NCBI RefSeq assembly: GCF_008642275.1
Contig: NZ_CP029189.1
Coordinates: 310,001 to 374,000, forward strand
DNA: 64,000 nt
From: Streptomyces venezuelae
GTDB lineage: Bacteria; Actinomycetota; Actinomycetes; Streptomycetales; Streptomycetaceae
Direction of reading: 5' to 3'
The notes beneath the pieces were generated by a model. It did not search any database, had not been told where the DNA came from, and was given only the letters and a program-made list of their open reading frames with translations. Both the position numbers and the translations under genes were made by a program. This document shows positions 28,659 through 35,786 of the stretch, one piece after another; positions within the stretch are counted from its first letter, which is position 1; every line of letters starts with the position of its first letter.

Positions 28659-29642
28659 TCAGGCGTACCTCTCGAAGAGGGCGTGGACGTAGTCCTCCAG
28701 TCGCTGCGTCAGGACGCGGGCCGTCAGGTCGGTGCGGCCGAGTTCGCGCCAGGGCACGGCGACCTTCTCGGCGTCCGGAGCGAAGCCCAGGGCGTCCAGG
28801 AGGCGCCAGTAGAGGTGGGCGGCGCGGTCCTCGGTCAGGGTTCCTCCCGCAGCGGCGTAGCGGTCCGCGAAGCCCATCCCCGCGGGAACCCCGTGCAGCA
28901 GGGCGAGGGCCGTCGAGCAGTGCGCCACGTCCAGGTCGGCGGGCCCCCAGGAGGTTTCCACCCAGTCGACGACGCCGCTGATCCGCAGGTCCGCGTCCGC
29001 GCCGGTGAACAGGACGTTCCCGGGATGGAAGTCCCGGTGCAGGAAGCGGCCCCGGTACTCCGGCGGATCCCGGCGGATCACGTCGACCGCCCGCTGCCAG
29101 AGCTCGGGCCGCCCGGTGTCCGCGGGCGGGGTCACGCGCTCGGGAGAGGTCCAGGCCTGATAGGTGCGGGGCCGGTGTCGCTCGGCGACGGGCAGCTGAT
29201 GGATCCGCACGAGCTGGCGGGCCAGCAGTGCGGCGCGCTCGTCGGCGCCCTGGTCGTCCACCCGCACGGTACCCGGCAGCAGGGACATCAGCAGGGAGGG
29301 GTGGTCGCAGTACTGCGCCGTCGCGTCCACCGCCACCGGCGTGGCCGCGGGCACGTCCGTGTCGCCGAGCAGACGCAGGATCGCCGCTTCACGGGTCAGC
29401 AGGCCCTCCGCGTGCCGGGCGTAGAACGGCTTGACGAAGGACCGCAGGACGAGCGAGCGCCGGCCGCCCGGGCCGCCGAGGTCCAGACGCCGCATCTCCG
29501 ACGTCCAGCCACCGCGCAGACGTACGGCCCGCTCGATGCGTTCGGCCCCGGGTAACCCCTTCTCCACCCAGGCGCGCGTGGCGCCCCAGCCCTGCTGTTC
29601 GAGATCCGTGCCCATGCCGTCGGCCTTCTCGTTCGCATTCAT
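28659..29642 (-). CDS. Aminoglycoside phosphotransferase-like (APH/ChoK) kinase
   Basis: A 327-residue protein-kinase-fold phosphotransferase. The catalytic loop is RFLHRDFHPGNVLFTG (Asp as base, Asn as metal ligand) and the metal-binding Asp is in ISGVVDWVETSWGPADLDVAHC. N-terminal lobe features include SLVLRSFVKPFYARHAEGLLTREAAILRLLG. The family phosphorylates antibiotics, choline, sugars or other small alcohols; this sequence is not close to a characterised resistance enzyme as far as I can judge, so the substrate is unknown. It faces the GyrB-like gene across a shared terminator. Confidence 0.88.
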   Translation of the reverse strand: MNANEKADGMGTDLEQQGWGATRAWVEKGLPGAERIERAVRLRGGWTSEMRRLDLGGPGGRRSLVLRSFVKPFYARHAEGLLTREAAILRLLGDTDVPAATPVAVDATAQYCDHPSLLMSLLPGTVRVDDQGADERAALLARQLVRIHQLPVAERHRPRTYQAWTSPERVTPPADTGRPELWQRAVDVIRRDPPEYRGRFLHRDFHPGNVLFTGADADLRISGVVDWVETSWGPADLDVAHCSTALALLHGVPAGMGFADRYAAAGGTLTEDRAAHLYWRLLDALGFAPDAEKVAVPWRELGRTDLTARVLTQRLEDYVHALFERYA

Positions 29643-29724
29643 GACAGGAGCCTATGCGCGGCCTCGCGACCGCCATGCGGATGCCAGGTTGACGACGGCG
29701 ACGTCACCGGCAACCGTGACCGGC

Positions 29725-30720
29725 ATGTGGAACGAACACCGGCTGCTCACTCTCGCCCTCTGCCTGGTCCTGGGCGGCGGGCTGATCGCGGCCGTACTGG
29801 GGGCGTCACGTGCGGTCGGTCCGCGCGCCGGGGCGGACGGGCGGCCGGCGGCGTCCGACTACGTGGACATACGTGACGTCCCGCGCGTAGCGCCGCCCGC
29901 TCCCCTCCCGGGGGCCGAGGGATCGGCCGGGTCGGTGGTCGTGGATTGCGGCCGCAACGAGGAGGGTCACTACAACGAGGACAACCTGGTGGTCTCGCCG
30001 GGTCTGCCGGGCGGCGCGCATCACACGCACGCCTACGTGGGGAACCTCTCCACCAACGCGCTGTCCACGGAGGCCTCGCTGGACGCGGCCGCCACCAGCT
30101 GCGCGGGCGGCGACCGGTCCACGTACTACTGGCCCGTCCTGCGCCGCCCCGACCGCCCAGGCACGCGCGAGCACGAGGACGCGGCGGGGCACGGGAACGT
30201 CGGCGAGATCGTGCCGGAGACCTCCGTCCTGGTGGAGTTCCGCGGCAACCCCGTGAGCAAGGTGGTGCCGATGCCGCGCTTCCTGCGCGGGATGACCGGT
30301 GACGCCGTCGCGTACACGGCCCGCAGCGAGGCCGACGTCCGCGCCCGCTGGGGGTGTTCGGGCTCGCCGGACCGGGCCACCACCCGCTACCCGCGCTGCC
30401 CCGCCGGCGAGCGCGTCACCCGCACCCTGGTCTTCCCCAGCTGCTGGAACGGCCTCGACACCGTCGGCGTCACGCACCGTTCGCACCTGTTGTTCACCGC
30501 CGCGAACGGCGTCTGCCCGAAGGACACCTTCCCGGTACCGGAACTGCGCGTCTCCCTGGCCTACGAGATCCCTCCGGGACTGAAGGTGGCCCTCGACTCC
30601 TTCCCCGAGCAGCGGCACAGCCCGAAGACCGATCACGCCATGTTCGTGAACGCGATGACCGACCGTCAGATGGCCGCGGTCGTCGACTGCATCAACGAGG
30701 GCCGCGACTGCCGGATCTGA
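29725..30720 (+). CDS. Secreted DUF1996-domain protein
   Basis: A 331-residue protein with one N-terminal membrane or signal segment (LLTLALCLVLGGGLIAAVLGAS) and a DUF1996 domain. Diagnostic pieces are DNLVVSPGLPGGAHHTHAYVGNLSTNALST, TYYWPVLRRPD, RTLVFPSCWNGLDTVGVTHRSHLLFTAANGVCP and the closing DHAMFVNAMTDRQMAAVVDCINEGRDC. His pairs (HHTH) suggest metal binding. Family members are extracellular in fungi and actinobacteria; function is unknown. It lies just upstream of an ECF sigma factor gene and is probably read in the same direction. Confidence 0.85.
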   Translation: MWNEHRLLTLALCLVLGGGLIAAVLGASRAVGPRAGADGRPAASDYVDIRDVPRVAPPAPLPGAEGSAGSVVVDCGRNEEGHYNEDNLVVSPGLPGGAHHTHAYVGNLSTNALSTEASLDAAATSCAGGDRSTYYWPVLRRPDRPGTREHEDAAGHGNVGEIVPETSVLVEFRGNPVSKVVPMPRFLRGMTGDAVAYTARSEADVRARWGCSGSPDRATTRYPRCPAGERVTRTLVFPSCWNGLDTVGVTHRSHLLFTAANGVCPKDTFPVPELRVSLAYEIPPGLKVALDSFPEQRHSPKTDHAMFVNAMTDRQMAAVVDCINEGRDCRI

Positions 30721-30803
30721 GTGACGCAGGTCACGTGAACCGAATCCGTCCCGGTGGCGTGTTCCGACCGCACCACATATGCGAGGAAGACGGAGAGGGT
30801 GAG

Positions 30804-31415
30804 ATGGCCGGACCACTGTGGCCCCGCACTCGGCGGGGCTCGACCGATGAGGCACTGATCAAGTCGGTGTACGAGGAGCACGGTCACGCCCTGCTCGCGT
30901 ACGCCACCCGGCTGACCGGGGACCGTGCCGCCGCCGAGGACGTCGTACAGGAGACGCTGATCCGGGCCTGGCGCCACTCCGAGGTGCTGGTCAACGGAAA
31001 GGGCTCGGTGCGCGGCTGGCTGCTCACGGTGGCCCGCAACATCATCACCGACCGCTACCGGGCCAAGGCCGCCCGGCCGCCCGAGGTCTCGGGGGCCTCG
31101 TCCGCCCCTCCGGTGGAGGCGGACCACGCCGATTCCGTGGTGGACAGCATGACGGTCCTGGGGGCCCTCGACCAGCTGTCACCGGAACACCGCGACGTCC
31201 TGAAGGAGTTGTACTACCGACAGCTCAGCGTCGCGGAGGCGGCCGACAGCCTCGGCATCCCGGCGGGTACGGTCAAATCTCGCTCGCACTACGCCCTCAA
31301 GGCGCTGCGCGACGTGTTCAAGAGCGACGGATTCAGGGACATCGGTTCCAGAGAAGGAAAGCGATCGGGCAGGCCGCCCCAGCAGCCCGCCGGACTGCGT
31401 GAGGTGGTGGCATGA
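30804..31415 (+). CDS. ECF RNA polymerase sigma factor
   Basis: A 203-residue group IV sigma factor. Region 2 is YEEHGHALLAYATRLTGDRAAAEDVVQETLIRAWRHSE with RGWLLTVARNIITDRYRAKAARPP, and region 4 is LSPEHRDVLKELYYRQLSVAEAADSLGIPAGTVKSRSHYALKALRDVF. It directs polymerase to a stress regulon and is held by the anti-sigma factor whose ATG overlaps its stop (ATGA), a strong sign of stoichiometric coupled expression. It resembles the SigL/RslA and SigK groups. The ATG at 30804 follows GAGAGGGTGAG. Targets are unknown. Confidence 0.94.
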   Translation: MAGPLWPRTRRGSTDEALIKSVYEEHGHALLAYATRLTGDRAAAEDVVQETLIRAWRHSEVLVNGKGSVRGWLLTVARNIITDRYRAKAARPPEVSGASSAPPVEADHADSVVDSMTVLGALDQLSPEHRDVLKELYYRQLSVAEAADSLGIPAGTVKSRSHYALKALRDVFKSDGFRDIGSREGKRSGRPPQQPAGLREVVA

Positions 31416-32143
31416 ACCGGCAGAGGCACGAGGAGGAACTGCTCGGCCCCTACGTACTCGGTGTCCTGGACGCCGTGGAGATCCGCCGGGTCGAGGAACA
31501 CACGAGCGGATGCGTGCAGTGCCGGGAGGAGGTGGCCGCGTTGCGCGAGATGGAGGCGGCTCTGGGCGAGGTGCCCGACGAGGCGTTCCTCGACGGACCA
31601 CCGCAGGGCGGTGACCTGCTGCTCCAGCGCACCCTGCGGCAGATGCGCGGGGAGCGGGCCGGTGACTCGCGCCGTCGGGCTGGCATCGCGGGCCTGGCGG
31701 TGGCCGCCTCGCTGGCCGCCGTGTTCTGGGCAGGGACACAGCTGGGTGCGGGCGACCCGGATCCGCAGGCACTGCCCGTACCGCCGGCTCCGACGGCCAC
31801 GGCGAACCCTTCGCCGCCGCCCGCCGGGACCAGGACGCTCTCCGGGACCGATCAGGTCTCGGGCGCGCGGATGACGGTACAGATGACGCCCGCAGCGAAG
31901 TGGGTGCGGGTGCGTGCGGCGGTCACCGGAGTGCCGCAGGGTGAGCGGTGCAGGCTCGTCGTGGTCTCCAGGAACGGTACGCGCACCACCGCCGGGAGCT
32001 GGGTCGTGGGCGGCCAGGAGAACGGCGGGGGCAAGGGCGCGGCGCTGGACGGTTCGGCGGCCGTGGACCCGGCGGACGTCAAGGCGATCCTCGTCGAGAA
32101 CGAGTCCGGCCGGACGTTCGTGTCCGTACCCGTCCCGGCCTGA
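31412..32143 (+). CDS. Membrane anti-sigma factor with zinc-finger (HxxxCxxC) domain
   Basis: A 243-residue anti-sigma factor. Residues 1-60 carry the zinc-binding anti-sigma motif with HTSGCVQC (Hx3Cx2C), residues 89-108 a membrane helix (AGIAGLAVAASLAAVFWAGTQLG), and the C-terminal 120 residues an extracytoplasmic domain rich in Ser, Thr and Val. It binds the sigma factor encoded just before it and releases it on an envelope or redox signal. The four-base overlap of its ATG with the sigma stop implies translational coupling. It ends the transcript before a strong hairpin. Confidence 0.92.
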   Translation: MNRQRHEEELLGPYVLGVLDAVEIRRVEEHTSGCVQCREEVAALREMEAALGEVPDEAFLDGPPQGGDLLLQRTLRQMRGERAGDSRRRAGIAGLAVAASLAAVFWAGTQLGAGDPDPQALPVPPAPTATANPSPPPAGTRTLSGTDQVSGARMTVQMTPAAKWVRVRAAVTGVPQGERCRLVVVSRNGTRTTAGSWVVGGQENGGGKGAALDGSAAVDPADVKAILVENESGRTFVSVPVPA

Positions 32144-32192
32144 GCGGGCCGGGACGCCGCGGGCGGGCCGCGGGCCGGGCCGGGAACGTGAC

Positions 32193-32230
32193 GGAGCCCG
32201 GGAGCATATCCAGCTCCCGGGCTCCTGTTT
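32193..32230. terminator. Bidirectional 13-bp hairpin
   Basis: GGAGCCCGGGAGC (32193-32205), a seven-base loop and the exact complement (32213-32225), followed by TGTTT. It ends the anti-sigma mRNA and, from the other side, the tRNA-like transcript. Confidence 0.85.
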
Positions 32231-32245
32231 GCCACCCAATTGCGC

Positions 32246-32384
32246 ACACCGGCACGTTTAAGAGTCGCGGATCATTCTTAGATCGACGTGTTCTACCTTT
32301 GAACTACCGCGCCACGAGGAGAGGCACAGGGGGGACTTGAACCCCCATCCATCGATGATCGTCCACGCTCGGTCGATCCGGTGT
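32246..32384 (-). tRNA. Circularly permuted tRNA-like gene B
   Basis: Read on the minus strand, a tRNA 3' half precedes its 5' half. The 3' half has GACG (anticodon-stem 3' strand, 32363-32360), a 13-base variable region, a perfect T arm GGGGG-TTCAAGT-CCCCC (32346-32330) and acceptor strand CTGTGCC (32329-32323). After a nine-base link (including a T at the discriminator position) comes acceptor strand GGCGCGG (32313-32307), then T8-A9, D arm GTTC-AAAGGTA-GAAC and anticodon-stem strand CGTC (32288-32285). The acceptor strands pair fully with two G-U pairs. U8, A14, G18-G19, A21 and the T-loop invariants are present. Outer flanks ACACCGG (32384-32378) and CCGGTGT (32252-32246) pair and would hold the open anticodon ends together. 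Not a canonical tRNA; transcription and maturation are unproven. Confidence 0.6.
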
Positions 32385-32397
32385 TCGGCGGCGAATA

Positions 32398-32527
32398 CTG
32401 AGACTGGAGCGAGAATCTGAGATTAACGGGGCCGCCTCTACCACTTGGGCCAACCCGGCTCGTGATGCCGGGTGAGGGATTCGAACCCCCAACTGACACC
32501 CCAGTTCAGCTTCAACATCAGTTTCAG
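32398..32527 (-). tRNA. Circularly permuted tRNA-like gene A
   Basis: On the minus strand the order is anticodon-stem strand GGGGT (32502-32498), variable GTCAGTT, T arm GGGGG-TTCGAAT-CCCTC (32490-32474), acceptor strand ACCCGGC (32473-32467), A plus a six-base link, acceptor strand GCCGGGT (32459-32453), T8-G9, D arm GCC-CAAGTGGTAGA-GGC, G26 and anticodon-stem strand GCCCC (32432-32428). The acceptor pairs by seven Watson-Crick pairs and the anticodon stem by five. All tertiary invariants of a tRNA are present. Upstream CTGA-A-ACTG and GAA-G-CTGA segments pair with downstream TCAG-A-TTC and CAGT-C-TCAG, giving a long helix that extends the anticodon stem. If the loop comes from the 5' piece it would be GTTAATC. 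Function is unknown. Confidence 0.6.
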
Positions 32528-32530
32528 CTT

Positions 32531-32565
32531 GCGCTCTCGCGCACCCCCTGCAGACATGCAGAGGG
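32531..32565 (-). other. Two hairpins at the head of the tRNA-like array
   Basis: On the minus strand CCCTCTGCA (32565-32557) pairs with TGCAGGGGG (32552-32544) over nine pairs with a TGTC loop, followed at once by GCGC-GAGA-GCGC (32542-32531). They lie between the stop of the preceding gene and permuted unit A, and may be a processing boundary, a terminator or part of the array RNA. Confidence 0.55.
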
Positions 32566-32576
32566 AGTCTTCGGGG

Positions 32577-33308
32577 CTACCGGAACAGGTAGCCGAACAC
32601 CGCGTCGCCGACCCGCTGGTCGGTGACCTCGGCGCTGTTGGCCTCCTCGCGGGCGAACTTGACGGCCTGCTGGAGCTTCTCCACGCGGTCGATCAGTTCG
32701 TTGACCCGCCGGGCAGGGAGGGCACCGGAGAACTTCACGGTCGTCCAGTACCCGACCGGAACGTCCTCGTAGTAGACCTCGACCTGCGCCGGGTGCTTCT
32801 CGGTGGCCTCGGCCTTCACGTGGTTGCGCGGCACCTTCTTGGTACGGATGGTGCGCACGGGGTCGGTCTTCCAGGAGTCCGTGGACGGGTCCAGGTTCCA
32901 GGATTCGGAGGCGTCCAGCACCGGCAGCTTCCGGACGAAGGTGTGCATGTCGGTGAGCTGCTTCTCCAGGAAGAGCAGGTACGGCACGGGCACCTGCGCC
33001 AGCAGGACCGTTCCGTCCACGACGACGTCGGCGGCCGCGGTGCGGTTGGCCCAGTCCTTGGTGGCCGTCACGTCGAACAGCCGCGTCAGGGTTCCGGCCG
33101 TCGCCCGCAGCACGTCCTCGGCCTTGACCTGCACCCGGGTGGACTCGGGCGGCAGCTGCTCGCCCTCCTCGTCCTTGGGCTGGTAGGTCCGGGAGATTCC
33201 GGCCAGCAGGGCGGGCTTCTGGACGTCGTGGTGAGCCTGGGTGAGCTCCTGGAGGGACTTGGACTTGACGCCCTTTTCCACTGCGATGATCTGATTCAGC
33301 TTCGGCAC
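32577..33308 (-). CDS. Conserved protein of unknown function next to the tRNA-like array
   Basis: A 243-residue cytoplasmic protein starting MPKLNQIIAVEKGVKSKSLQELTQAHHDVQKPALLAGISRTYQPKDEEGEQLPPES. I recognise it as a conserved actinobacterial family without assigned function. Features are a mixed alpha/beta core, a central TVLLAQVPVPYLLFLEKQLTDMHTFVRKLPVLD segment and a C-terminal helix RVNELIDRVEKLQQAVKFAREEANSAEVTDQ. No catalytic motif is evident. The GTG start is nine bases after the stop of the LRV-repeat gene, so the two form a unit. Only 11 bases separate its stop from the first array hairpin, so the tRNA-like RNAs may be cotranscribed and the protein may act on them; this is inference. 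Confidence 0.8.
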   Translation of the reverse strand: MPKLNQIIAVEKGVKSKSLQELTQAHHDVQKPALLAGISRTYQPKDEEGEQLPPESTRVQVKAEDVLRATAGTLTRLFDVTATKDWANRTAAADVVVDGTVLLAQVPVPYLLFLEKQLTDMHTFVRKLPVLDASESWNLDPSTDSWKTDPVRTIRTKKVPRNHVKAEATEKHPAQVEVYYEDVPVGYWTTVKFSGALPARRVNELIDRVEKLQQAVKFAREEANSAEVTDQRVGDAVFGYLFR

Positions 33309-33317
33309 GCGATCAAC

Positions 33318-34733
33318 CTAGCAGCCGTTTGTACGATCATTCATCCGGATTTCCGGCACCTCCGCCCGGTCCAGCAGCCGGCGCATGTCCTCGGGCGGGA
33401 GCGCGGGATTGGCGGCCGCGGCGGGGGCGGTTTCCGGGTCGGCGAGCAGCTCGCGGATCCGGGCCAGCGGGAGCCGGGGGTCCCGGCCGGCGGAGCCGCG
33501 CGTAGCGGGGTCCCGGCTGAGGCGGTCGAGGAGTTCCGGTTCCAGGCCGGGGTCGCGCAGGGCCAGCAGTCGGCGCTGGGGGTCCGGCGAGTCGCCGAAG
33601 CGGGCGGCGAGCCCGGCGGCGGGGAAACCCGGCCGGGTGACGAGCATGGCCACGGACCGGTGGGTGCCGTTCAGGTAGAGGTCGAGGAGCAGCTCGGGGG
33701 GCGGCTCCGGGTGGAACTCGGCGAGCAGCAGCCGCACGGCGAAGTCCTCGTCCGCCGCAAGCAGTTCGACGGCGTCGGCGGGCAGCCCCGGGCACACCGC
33801 CGCGCTGCGGCGCAGCCAGGTGTGCGCGGACCGGGCGCACTGCCGCAGGAATTCGGCGTCCTCGCGCCGCTCCCACACCCAGTCGAGCGTGCCCAGACGC
33901 GCCTCGGCGTCCACGGTGTAGTCAACGGCGGCACGCTCGGCCTCGCTCAGCTCGGGGCGGGCGGACACGACCAGCCGGACCGCCGGGTCGGGGTCGGCGG
34001 CGAGGCGTGCCACGAGGTCGGGCGGAAGCGAGGGGTTACCGGCGAGCGCCGGAAGGTGTTCGCCCTCGGCGACCAGGCGTTCGGCGAGGTCCCGGGTGAG
34101 CCGGCCGGTCTCCAGCACGCGTTGCACCCGCCACGAATCGGCCAGTTCCCCGATGAGCCAGGCGGTCCGTTCCCCGTCCTCGCGGCAGACCTGTTCGGCG
34201 GCCGCGAGCCGCACCTCGCGGTCGTCGTCGTGGAGCAGGCGATCGCGCGCCGCGCCGGGCAGCTCGTGCCATGCGCCGCGGCACGCTGCCAGGCGGAACA
34301 TCGGATCTTCGTGACCGGCGAGCCCCGCCAGGACGTGGGCGGGCGGCCCGGCCCACGTGAACAGCTCCTGGCGCACCAGGGCCTCGGGGTGGTCCAGCAG
34401 CCGCTCGTACGCCCAGTCGGGCAAGGGCGGCACCGGCCGCCGGTAGGGCATGGGACCTACGGCGAGCATCAAGTGGACCGACTTGGACGGGTCGTCGACC
34501 AGCCGGGCCCGCTGCTCGGGGTCGGCGTCGGCGTTCTCCGCGAAGGCGGTCCGGACGCGGCGGTCCGGGTGCACCAGAACGGCCTCGATCACTTCCTGCG
34601 GCAGAACGGCGCGCCGCGCAACCTCTCGCCGCAGGTGTTCGTCCTCCTGACCTAGCAGCCGCAGCAGCACGTCCGCGGGCGCCGCCTTGTTGTACGTCAG
34701 CGCATGCATCACATCGGTCCGCCGGTCACCCAT
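33318..34733 (-). CDS. LRV-type leucine-rich variant repeat protein
   Basis: A 471-residue protein built of many copies of a roughly 24-residue leucine-rich-variant/HEAT-like repeat. Examples are LPALAGNPSLPPDLVARLAADPDPAVRLVVSARPELSEAE and AAAANPALPPEDMRRLLDRAEVPEIR. Such solenoids are binding scaffolds; the Fe-S cluster Cys cluster of the nitrogen-fixation LRV protein is absent. GGAGG precedes ATG 34733 by seven bases. It is the first gene of a leftward unit with the conserved unknown protein and possibly the tRNA-like array. It is divergent from the ATP-grasp pair, with a 147-bp gap. Confidence 0.84.
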   Translation of the reverse strand: MGDRRTDVMHALTYNKAAPADVLLRLLGQEDEHLRREVARRAVLPQEVIEAVLVHPDRRVRTAFAENADADPEQRARLVDDPSKSVHLMLAVGPMPYRRPVPPLPDWAYERLLDHPEALVRQELFTWAGPPAHVLAGLAGHEDPMFRLAACRGAWHELPGAARDRLLHDDDREVRLAAAEQVCREDGERTAWLIGELADSWRVQRVLETGRLTRDLAERLVAEGEHLPALAGNPSLPPDLVARLAADPDPAVRLVVSARPELSEAERAAVDYTVDAEARLGTLDWVWERREDAEFLRQCARSAHTWLRRSAAVCPGLPADAVELLAADEDFAVRLLLAEFHPEPPPELLLDLYLNGTHRSVAMLVTRPGFPAAGLAARFGDSPDPQRRLLALRDPGLEPELLDRLSRDPATRGSAGRDPRLPLARIRELLADPETAPAAAANPALPPEDMRRLLDRAEVPEIRMNDRTNGC

Positions 34734-34880
34734 GTCCCGTCCTCCCCCGCCCAGCCGAAACGGGAAGCCTACAAGGAAGCCCACAGCCGGACCGATCATC
34801 ACATTGCGGTCCATGACATCCTGTGGCGTCACAACTCGCCGGACGGTATCGGCGGACGTCCGGGAAATTTGGGGAAGGTC

Positions 34881-35786
34881 ATGAGGCTCTGCTTCCTGGT
34901 GGAGGAGCACTACCGCCACGACGGCATGCCGAACGAGGTGATCCGGCAGCTGACCGCGTGGGGGCACCAGGTCGACGTCGTGCGCCCGGGCGGCTCGCTC
35001 CTGCGCATGACCGAGGTGGTGGACGCGGGTGCGCACGACGCGTGGGTCCTCAAGACGGTGTCCGGCGGCCCGGGTCTGACGCTGCTCGAAGCCGCCGCCG
35101 CGGCCGGGACGACCACCGTCAACGACGCCCGGTCGATCCGTGGCGTCCGGGACAAGGCGCTGGCCGCCGCCCTCGGGCGCGGCCGGGGGCTCCCGCTGCC
35201 GCCGACGTACGCCGTGGCCGTCCCCGAACTGCTCAGGGAGGTCCCGGCGGCGGAGTACCCGCTCGTCGTCAAACCCGCCGACGGCAGCTCGGGGCGGGCC
35301 GTGCACCTGGTGTCCTCGCCGGAACGGCTGGAGGCGCTGCTGCCCGTACTCGCGGGCGAAGGCCTGCTCATCGCCCAGCCGTACGTACCCAACTCGGGCA
35401 CGGACATCAAGGTGTACGCGGTCGGCGGGGAGCTGTTCGCGACGGAACGGTGCTCGCCGCTGCACCCCGACCCGTCGGTGCGGGAGCGCCGCGTGCCGCT
35501 GTCGGCCGAGGTGGCGGCGATCGCCGCCCAGGTGGGGGCGGTCTACGGTCTGGACCTGTACGGCGTGGACGTGCTGCTGGGCCCGGACGGGCCGGTGGTC
35601 GTCGACGTGAACGACTTCCCGAGCTTCCGTCAGGTGCCGGACGCGGCCGCACGGGTGGCCCGGGCGGTCCTGGAACTGGCGCGGGCGGGCGGCCGCGCAC
35701 AGCCGCCGGAACCCGTGGCGCTGCCCCGTCCGCTGCCCCTGCCGATTCCGGCGCAGGTCTCGGCCATGGGGGGCGACGGCGCGTGA
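34881..35786 (+). CDS. ATP-grasp ligase (RimK/D-Ala-D-Ala ligase-like), first of a pair
   Basis: A 301-residue ATP-grasp enzyme. The N-terminal pre-ATP-grasp domain starts MRLCFLVEEHYRHDGMPNEVIRQL; the ATP-binding lysines lie in EYPLVVKPADGSSGRAVHLV and DIKVYAVGGELFATERCSP; the metal-binding end is DLYGVDVLLGPDGPVVVDVNDFPSF (Asp and Asn ligands). It activates a carboxylate as acyl phosphate and couples it to an amine. The last eight codons run into the second ligase gene with a GTGA overlap. The pair carries no recognisable precursor peptide, so substrates could be small molecules or amino acids. Confidence 0.88.
   Translation: MRLCFLVEEHYRHDGMPNEVIRQLTAWGHQVDVVRPGGSLLRMTEVVDAGAHDAWVLKTVSGGPGLTLLEAAAAAGTTTVNDARSIRGVRDKALAAALGRGRGLPLPPTYAVAVPELLREVPAAEYPLVVKPADGSSGRAVHLVSSPERLEALLPVLAGEGLLIAQPYVPNSGTDIKVYAVGGELFATERCSPLHPDPSVRERRVPLSAEVAAIAAQVGAVYGLDLYGVDVLLGPDGPVVVDVNDFPSFRQVPDAAARVARAVLELARAGGRAQPPEPVALPRPLPLPIPAQVSAMGGDGA

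Noticed and set aside
32322..32459. A single conventional tRNA made of the D arm of unit A and the T arm of unit B
   Set aside because: The acceptor strands GCCGGGT and CTGTGCC do not pair, the anticodon arm cannot be formed, and the length would be 138 bases. The permuted reading gives full pairing in both units.
32293..32499. Short minus-strand reading frame over the tRNA-like array
   Set aside because: It is a translation of tRNA-like sequence and lacks codon bias or homology.
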